A stretch of DNA of 64,000 nt, taken from positions 21,637,501 through 21,701,500 of the forward strand of contig NC_089744.1 in NCBI RefSeq assembly GCF_040412425.1, in the 5' to 3' direction. Shown piece after piece: positions 39,601 to 48,600 of this stretch (positions within the stretch are counted from its first letter, which is position 1; every line of letters starts with the position of its first letter). The DNA is from Macrobrachium rosenbergii. Taxonomy: Eukaryota; Arthropoda; Malacostraca; Decapoda; Palaemonidae. Under the pieces are notes generated by a model. The model ran no database searches and had not been told where the DNA came from. It saw only the letters and a list, made by a program, of their open reading frames with translations. A program made the translations under genes and the position numbers.

Positions 39601-42600
39601 GCGATGTTCATCAGCAACTAGCCAATATTCATATTGGAAAGGACAGCATGGAATGTGGGAAATATTTTTATTGAAATATTCAATCAGAAATCTGTGGATT
39701 CCTTCTTGGTCTCGTTCGGTGGTCTGGATTCTGGTTCTTCTCCTAGTTCAGGTTGTGGTACTGTCGACATGTTTCAGCCAGCTCGATGGTCATCCTCGGG
39801 ACATGGTTGAGAAAGATCTGGAGAAACAAGGTGCTTTATAGGGGGTCTTGATCAGTGCTGAATTATGATTGGCTGCCTGGGGTGGGTCGTCTTGGGCGGA
39901 GCCTGCTCTCCCTTGTTGATATTCGGGGCTCGTCTTGCATGCAAGTGTCATTGTAGTGCTGGGGATGAAGGGGAGAATTTTGATCCTCAAATGCAGAATT
40001 TTGATTCGCTTGCTTGCTATGGCGGGTGCTCGGTGCGGGTCTCCTGGTGGCCGTGAGGAGGGAAAGGTTTCCTGTGTAATGTTGAGGGTTGGTTTCTCCT
40101 TCCCAATGTGCAGTGCTTCCAGTTGTTTCCATATTCGAGATTGTCTTTTCCTGTAATTTTCTGGTTATGGGCAGTCCTGGCATGGTTAAAAATGGCTCCA
40201 TAATGTGGTCTATCAGTACTCAGGCCCCATCTGAGGATGCCTCGGCTCATACATCGGTATGACCACCATGCGTTTCTCAAAGGGGATTTCTTGCCATGCC
40301 CAAGGAGCAATCTTTAACCATGCCAGGATTGCCCATAACCAGAGAATTACAAGAAAAGACATAATCCCAAATATTGAAATAATTGACTGGATTACAGACC
40401 ACCACCGCCTGTGCTTCCTGGAAGCATTTCACATTGGGAAGGAGAAACCAACCCTCAACATTACACAGGAAACCTTTCTCCTCCCCATGGCCACCAGGAG
40501 ACCCGCCCCGAGTGCCCCTATAGTGAGGGAGCAAATCAAAATTCTGCATCCAAGGATCGAAATTCTCCCATTCATCCCCAGCACTACAATGACGCTCGCA
40601 CACAACACGAACCCCGAACATCAACAAGGGAGAGCAGGCTCTGCATGAGACGACCCGCCCAGGGCAGCCAATCATAATTCAGCACTGATCAAGACCACCT
40701 ATAAATACTGACCTGAGCACCTTGTTTCTCCAGATCCTTCTCAACCACGTCCCGAGGATGACCATCGGGCTGGCTGAAACATGTCAATGGTAACACAACC
40801 TGAACTAGGAGAAGAACCAGAATCCAGACCACCAAACGAGACCATGAAGGAATCAATGGATTTCTGATTGAATATTTCAATAAAAATATTTCCCACATTC
40901 CACGCTGTCCTTTTCCAATATGAATATTGGCCAGTAGCTGACCAACATGGCTGAGCCTGAAAAGCTAGTTATAAGGAAAATAGAAAAGATCCTGTATAAG
41001 ATAAATTCGCAAAATACAGCCATCCTTTTCAACAAGACTTATGCTAGTGGTAACATTTTCGTTGCAGTCTTCAAGCGGGAACAGAACTTGGGTTTCAATA
41101 GGCAAGGAACTCCATTGCAAGCACTCTTTTTAACCCCCCCAAATTTTTTTCCAAAGTTACCAATTTTCACGGAAACAACAGTGACAGAATTGCTCCTTTG
41201 ATGTCATTTCAGCGGCACTCTCCACAAACATGGCTGAGCATTTAAAACAGGCAGTGCAGTATCTATGGTTCCTGTGTTTTGTGTTACTGACCTTTTGGAG
41301 ATTTTATATAGATTGCAGCTAAATATGACTCTGGCCAGGAAGTGTGCTTGCCTGGGATCTTTGGGCTTCAGAAAAGATACATGGTCTATCTTGAATTTCC
41401 CATTTGGATGGGCACTAATTTAGACTGTTGGCCTGTCTAGAGGATTGCTCTACCATTAATTGCTAGTCATAGTTTGTTGTACCTAGGTTGTGTAAAGCTG
41501 AAGATTCTCATCAAGAAATGCGAAGAATACGCTAAGTGTACCTTGCTGTTATTGCACCATTGTACCATCCCTCTTTGGTGATGATGGCGAAGAACAAGAC
41601 CCTGGCTTGCTTCCTTACCTCAGGTCAACTTTGCTTAGAACTTTGCTCATCAGAAGGATGTTTCTCATATGGTTTTCTATTCAGCCACGCATCAGTTCTT
41701 GTCTTCGTATGGTCCTCCTCCTTCTAAATGTGGTTTAGATACTTGCAAATGCCTACCTGGCATCGACTTAAAGATTTGTTGAGCTTTAGCTATCCTGAAC
41801 AATACTGAACTCATTCTCTCTTTGACATTAAGATTTAGCAAATGTCATGTCAAGACATGGAGCTTTACCTTGCCAGTGAGGAATGTTGACAGTTTTCAGA
41901 GTACTGTCTTGATGGTGAGGAATAGCTGGTGGTCTGAAAGGGCATCCTTGTTCCCTTTTATGGTGAGAGTACCAAGATGTTCTAGTCATTCAGTAGAGAT
42001 GTGAGGTGGCTGTTTCAAACAGCAGTTTACTTAAATTCTGGATTTGATCTCCAGATCCCATATGTCACTAATTTCTCACCTTTTGCAGTTGAGGCTCTAT
42101 GATATTCTGGTAGCCTCCTAGTTCCTTTGGATATCAAGATTTAGACACATTTTCATCAATTTGTCTCCCTTCCATGAGTCCCTCCTTTTAGTCTGGGGTC
42201 AGTAAAGCCCTCTCATATGCTGTTTTTCCAGTCTTATCCTGTGCTCTACAAGTTTTCCCAACCTGTAGCTTCATCAATATCTTTGGCTTATTAAAAAAAA
42301 AAAAGCAGAACTGATAGAGAGTTTCGTCCTGGTGTCAACAAGTTGGAGAAGCTGCTTCTGTCATACTGGTTAGTGAACATGGGCATCAGTAAATTCTCCA
42401 TTGCCAGTCTGTTTATGCCAGTTGCAATCTGTGCACAATAAGCTCAGCCCTCATTTTGGCTTAATTGTATTTGGTGGCTTGGAGAAGGATTCATTTTTCC
42501 ATCCCTGGTTTTCTTGGATATGCGTTTTCAATGGCTTGGAGGAGGATGCAGTCTTTCATCCCTGGTTTTCTTGGACATGAGTACTGTTGTCACCTTCTTC

Positions 42601-45600
42601 CACTGAAACTTGACGTTTGCCATTTTCAGCAGCTCATGGTTCTGGTGATGATCTTGATGTTTCAAGATGATTCACCATTTTCATGTTGACAGTTTGTTCT
42701 GCATATCACCTAACCTTGTGGAAGTTTTGCAAGTAAGTCATGTGTCGTTGGACTTTACAGCTTTCAGTCTGGTGGTGGGTTGCCTCCTGATGATGGTATT
42801 CTTGAAAGACTTAACCATTTTGAGATGGTGGCTGATCAACACTCACTTCAGTGGTCTTCAGTTGGGCAGCTGGATGTATACCTACATTTTTAGCAGACTT
42901 CAAACGATGAAGAGTCCATACATTTCCCCGGCATCCTCTCTTTTTTTTCTCTCTCTCTCTGCCATAGCTTTCATTCAAGTGATAGAGATGACCATATGAT
43001 TAGGTCAGTATGGGGTTCTTGTCATACCTATGGCATCAGATCTTTAGTCTACTTACCAAAGCAATGTAGACCTCAAGAATGGTCTCAGTTATCTATACAT
43101 ATCATTCTAGGAAACCCAAAGCATGTTTCTGAAGATGAGAAAAGACAGGTAAAGGCGAGAGCCTTGTACTGTACTGTACATTCAGTGTGGAATTGTTTGA
43201 ATTATTAATTGCAATACACTTCTCAGAGATTATTGACTCATTTGTGAGCATAATAGCTTCTGGGAGGTGACCTTGGCTACATACTAGCCCACAGCTTCAT
43301 CTGAGGAGCTTTCTTCAAGGGGGGGCTGCCAGAGGTGTGTCCTTCAGTCAGGTTGCCATGGCCACAGTTGGCTTGTGGTGTTTTGAAGGATGTGAATACC
43401 ATAATCTGCGCGCCAGGTAGCTTCATACCACTACCTTGAGGGGAAGACGTGAAGCTTTGTTTCCTGTCTTTACTTCCCATTAGTAACGCAACATTGTAGT
43501 CATTCAGATCTTGCCTATTTATCTTGTTTGTTCTGTGGCTTGTGTGTATGCAGTGCCTTTTGAGACTGCTCCAATTATGGAAACTTTTTTTGTACTCTTT
43601 GAGTTCATCAACTCCTTCAATAAGCCATTTTAATTTTTTAAGAACCTTGGCCCCTGACGTAATATAGTTTTTCAGAGCTCTCCAGGATCCATCAACTGTT
43701 TGCAAGCAATCTGGGATATTCAGTGTTTGGCCTCCCACCTACATTGAATCTCAGACTTCTTATAATGGATGGATTTGTGATGAACAAACAAGTTTTTAAA
43801 CATAAAACGCCAAATTTTTTAAAGTAATTTGTATTTTTCCTAGGTATAGAAACCATAGCCTTTCATATATGGAGTATCATTCTGCACATGTGCTGGACCA
43901 GCTGTGTTCTAACTAAACAAAGGTGGTACCCAGGTGGAGATGGCGAGAGGGGATGCCCATTCTTACCCAGCCAGTGCTACCCTTGTTCTTCCATCCAGAG
44001 TTCTGTATGAAAAACTGAAGGGAAAAGTGAAGCCGGGGGGGAATAAGGTGGCTTACTTACAATACAAAAGCCCATGGTTTGTATATAGTACTGTACTTAG
44101 GAAAAATACAAATCACTCTAAAATTTGGCATTTGTTCTTATGAGGATACAAACACTGCACCCTTCAATGGAGACTCACTGCTAGAGAGGGAGATAGTTCC
44201 TGCAGGTAGGGCTGAGCACCTTTGCAGATGGAGTGGAATGTCATTATGCAGAGTATTGGAATTGGAATAGGGATATTGGAAAGTAAGATGGAAGTAAGAG
44301 AATATGAATGGAATGAAAGGGGATGCAGTTATGGGCCAAAGGGACTCTGCAAAGAACCTCAAGTACAGTAATGCCTAAAGTGTACTGCATGAGGTACACT
44401 GACAGTACTACTCCCTTACAGGGGTTTACAGGGGTGCAGAGTATTGGCAGCAGTGCTGCTTTTATGACTCTGCCCCAGAGAGCAGACCAATTGCTTCCTC
44501 TATCCATGCACTGCATGTTATGGACTGGAACCACATCGTGCTAACCCCGAAGAACTCAGTCCCCTCCTTTGCACAGGCAGGAAACCATCAGTCAGGTACA
44601 TTTGTTAGGGATAATGTAAATCGATGGGTTTGGATAATAGACTCTAATCCAAAGGCTCTACCTTGCCTATCCCCCCCTCCCCACTGATTATAGGAAGGGA
44701 GATGAGGGATCACATTCCAGATTACTAGAACAGGGGCTCCTAGTGCCATTTACTTATAATCGTTCAGTTCCAGCTTGTACTTAGGGTACCTGAACAGTTA
44801 GTGGTATATACAATACTCATTGAGCCACCACCACAGACCCCAACAAAGATGTTTCAAGTTGACTGAGAAGTAGGTATCAAACAGCATCAGACTGCCACCC
44901 TCATTACCTGTTGAACAAAGAAGGCACTTTTACTCTGATCTGAGATTCTTTGTCTTTTTTGATTAACATTTAGGGCACAAACTGGGCACGGCAATATATC
45001 GTCTTGCTCTTCACTAACGAACCCTTGAAGGAAGGTAATGGAGAAACTTTTGAATCTTGAAACCAAAACCAAGGGATTTAGCATCTCAGCCAGGAATTTC
45101 AGGACAGAAGAGAATGAGAGAGACTGGCACCTTTCTAAGTGGCCAAAGAGATATGCCAATCCAGTAACTCGTTAACTCTGACCAAGGCAAGGAGTAGAAG
45201 GAAAACCATTTTAAAGGTAATATCCCTGTCCAATGACCAGGACAGGGGTTCATATGGGGCTTTTTTGAGGCCTCAGAGTACTAACATCAGGTCCCACTCA
45301 TGGAACCTGACCTCTTGAGGATGGCACACCTGTTTAAAGCTTCTCATAAGCATCGCTATTTCTTGAAAGGTGTACAGGTCCAGGGCCAGTAGGTGGAACA
45401 CTTGAGTGAGCACTGCCCGGTAAGAGAGGGATACCAGGCAGTGCTCACTAAAGTGCTCCATCTACTGGGCCTGGACCTGTCCACCTTCCAAGAAATAGCG
45501 ATACTTATGAGGAGTTTCAAACAGCTGTGCCATCCTCAAGAGGTCAGGTTCCCTGAGTGGGACCTGACCTTAGTATTCTGAGGCCTCAGAAAAGCCCTTA

Positions 45601-48600
45601 TGAACCCCTGTCCTGGTCACTGGACAGGGATCTTACCCTTAAAATGGTCTTCCTTCTACCCTTTGCTTTGGTCAAGAGTGGTTGAAGAGTTACATGGATT
45701 GGCATACCCCTTCAGCCACTTGGAAGGGTGGCAGTCTCTCTCTCATTCTCTTCTGTTCTGAAATTCCTGGTTGAGATACTAAATCCCTTGGTTTTGGTTT
45801 CAAGATACAAGTGTTTCTCCATTCCCTTCCTTCAAGATTTCATTGGTGAAGAGCAAGACGAGATGTTGCTGTGCCCAGTTTGTGCCCTGAAATGTTACAC
45901 AAAAAAGACAAAGAACCCAAGACCAGAGTAAAAGTGCCTTGTTGCAAGTATGAGACTTACCAATAAGGTGAAATCCAACAACCCAATCTCCTTCTGGCTA
46001 AGGGAGGTAATTGCCAAGGCCCACAAGTCCCATGATAGTGTGGAGAGCCATCAAACTCCCCCATGAGCGATTGATTGATAAAGGGTCTACATACCACTTG
46101 GCATATGGCCAGAGGGGAGCTACCAGTGTCATGCAAAGGCCTAGGATCTCAAATACTCTGTTGAGTACCTGGCAGGTAAGACTAAATTGGGGAAAGATGT
46201 AGATGTCCATGTTGTCACATGAATGCTGAAATGCATTTTACATTGCTGCCCTCGGGTGTAGGACCTGGGAGTAGTTTTCCTGATCTGCTGGCTGCAAGGG
46301 AACTGGTTGATTCACAGATCAGCAAGTTTACCTCTACCAAAACACCACAGGAAAGCTCAGACCAAGGTAGGGCTTACTAATGGTCTTGCTTTTGGGGTAG
46401 AACCCACTGCACGCTCTGTAGGAGAGAACACTGGTACAACTGAAGCAGAGGCTGCCTCCCCAAGATCATTAGACTCACAAATTAGCAAAATGACCTCTTT
46501 GAACTGTTGCCCCAGGTCCAAGGCTGAGGTTTGGGAATGGGCAGGGCCCTCAGAAGTTTGTTGCTCCACCAGATCATAGTGGAGGAAGATTTCTCCTGTC
46601 ACAGGAGGAATTGTAGATCTCTGGTTCCACTTCTGCTCCTGTTCATGTGCCCCAGATGGAAGGCGTGTAGTTGACAAACTCCATACTTACAGGATTCCTG
46701 GTGGGGGGTTCTGGTAGGGGGTCTTGGTGGGATACTGGCAGAGGGGGAGGGTGGGAGCAAGTAGAGGGAACATCCATGGTGAAACAAGTGTCTAGTCTGA
46801 GAGATCTGCACATGAGGCAGATCTCCCCCAAGAGAGGGATCAGTCTCTTATGTGCCCTGGGAGAGTGAGACCACCCCAGACAGGGTGTCAAATGGTCTCT
46901 CCTATGGAAGATTGTAAGGGAGTAATGAGGCTCCCTCTGTGGATTGGGAGCAATAGTCAGAGCAAGTCAATGATCCTGTGTGCTCCTTTAGTAGCGAGAA
47001 GGGCTCTGGGGGTGAGTGACTCCTACTCAAGGAGTGTCTGCCCTGGGAGCAATGCTAAGAGCAAGAACAGCGATCCTGTGTGCTCCTCGGGTAGCAGAAA
47101 GGGCTCTAGTGGGGAGCAACTTTTGCTTGAGGAGTGTCTTCCCTGAGAGCAGTGAGAGGAGCAGGATTGCCTACGGTACCCTGAGTCTCCGTGAGAACCT
47201 GAGGCCTCTGCTCCTGTCAGAGCAGAAGGGCAATGGCAAGCTCCTCCTCTGGGAACATCAGTCATTGAACAGGGACAGACTGGATCAGTTGCTCCTCCTT
47301 TGCTGTCAGTGGGTAGGGTACAATGAGGACGAGGAGGAGGATGAAGATGGTGAAGGAGATCTTGGCAGTAACCTTCCTGCTGTCATGAGAGGGGCTGGGA
47401 TAGGGTGAGGGGAGTTGAGATCTTCCACCATCTCGGCCACTTGGGGGCATCTCCTGGGAGTTTGACTGGGTGGGAAGAGAAGGGGAGGGCGAGACACTAT
47501 GGATTCTCGCCTTGCTACCCAGATAATGACTCAAAAAATGTTGATAGAGAAGGCAAACCCAGACTGCTTTAAGAAAGTCCATACTTTTCTCAGCTGTTGT
47601 AGAGATTTTAATTGTTTCACCTCTTCCTTATTTGGTTAAGGGGTAGTCAGCTTTGCAAACTGTAGGTTGGTCTTCTTATAAGGAGAAGCAATGGGAGAGG
47701 AGGAAGGGGGTTGGATGCAGGGGAAGAGAATGTTATGGAAGGACTCGGTGTGGGGTCTCTGCCAGACAAAGCCTGCTGAGGCTTTCTTCTCCTTTTCCCA
47801 AAACATTCCCATTGTGGAGGCCATTCAGGACAGGGAATCACAAGAAATATAAACTGAGTGTGGATCTACTGCAATAGGTGACATAAATTATTACAAGTTC
47901 AACAAGATCTTTACAATGGCATTGGTCTTGTGTGCGCTTCATCGAGACAAAGACCCAATAACAGGCAAAAAAGCACCAAAAAACACACACAACTAGCATT
48001 TTAGTCACCAAAGGCAACAGTAACATAAGTAAGCATTTACAAGGGCTCAGTCACAAAAAGCACAAGAATCACAAAAAGGAATAGCCAGCACACATAAAAA
48101 GATTGCAGCTGGAAGGACAATGGGTAGCCTTAGTTGGGTGAGAATGGTCATCCCATCTCCACCCGGGTACCACACTTGTTGAGACAGTACACCGCTGGTC
48201 CAGTGCATGCACAGAAGGATACTCCATAAATGAAAGGCTACAGTTTGTATCCGTGTAGGAAGAAACAAGTTTTTAATTCAGTATCATCACTCATATTCAC
48301 AGTGCATTCTACTACCTCACAGACCCTGAAGATACACACTCAATCTAAAGGCAAGTGGAACTTCTTTTATGAACAAAAGGCTGCAAGTCTGGGGAACCAT
48401 GAACCTTAATGATGGCTTATGATTAATTGGTTGATATGAATCTTGTTTTTCATGTATGTTGGTTTCAAATGATTTTCTCTGACTTGAATTTGTGTGTTAC
48501 AAGTTCCTAAAAGTGCTAACTTTTGGTATCAGGTTTCAGATTATAGGAAAATATGAAACACTGGCTGATGATGCAGAGTACATCTTGCGTCTTGTAGGAG

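Larger units (their letters stand above)
43803..48275 (-). mobile_element. decayed DIRS-like (tyrosine recombinase) retroelement with inverted terminal repeats
   Basis: About 4.5 kb bounded by inverted repeats (43,803-43,995 and 48,107-48,275), as DIRS elements have inverted rather than direct terminal repeats. On the - strand, in order: a repeat-rich region in the gag position (about 47,580-46,360), an RNase H-type segment (about 46,290-45,998) and a tyrosine-recombinase segment (45,421-44,911). A second, mirror copy of the recombinase lies at 45,432-45,950. All frames carry stops, and most of the reverse transcriptase seems to be missing. A SINE-like copy sits at 44,254-44,432. Family knowledge: DIRS1-like elements are common in decapods. 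Confidence 0.6.

Noticed and set aside
40259..40648. Functional host gene of 129 codons
   Set aside because: It belongs to an inverted pair of transposon-derived copies, has no upstream catalytic half and ends in non-coding repeat.
43803..44148. Treating the 340-base foldback at the left end as a complete independent MITE
   Set aside because: Its outer arm continues into sequence that is mirrored 4.2 kb away (48,107-48,275), which is better explained as a terminus of the DIRS-like element. The MITE view is kept as an alternative in the feature text.
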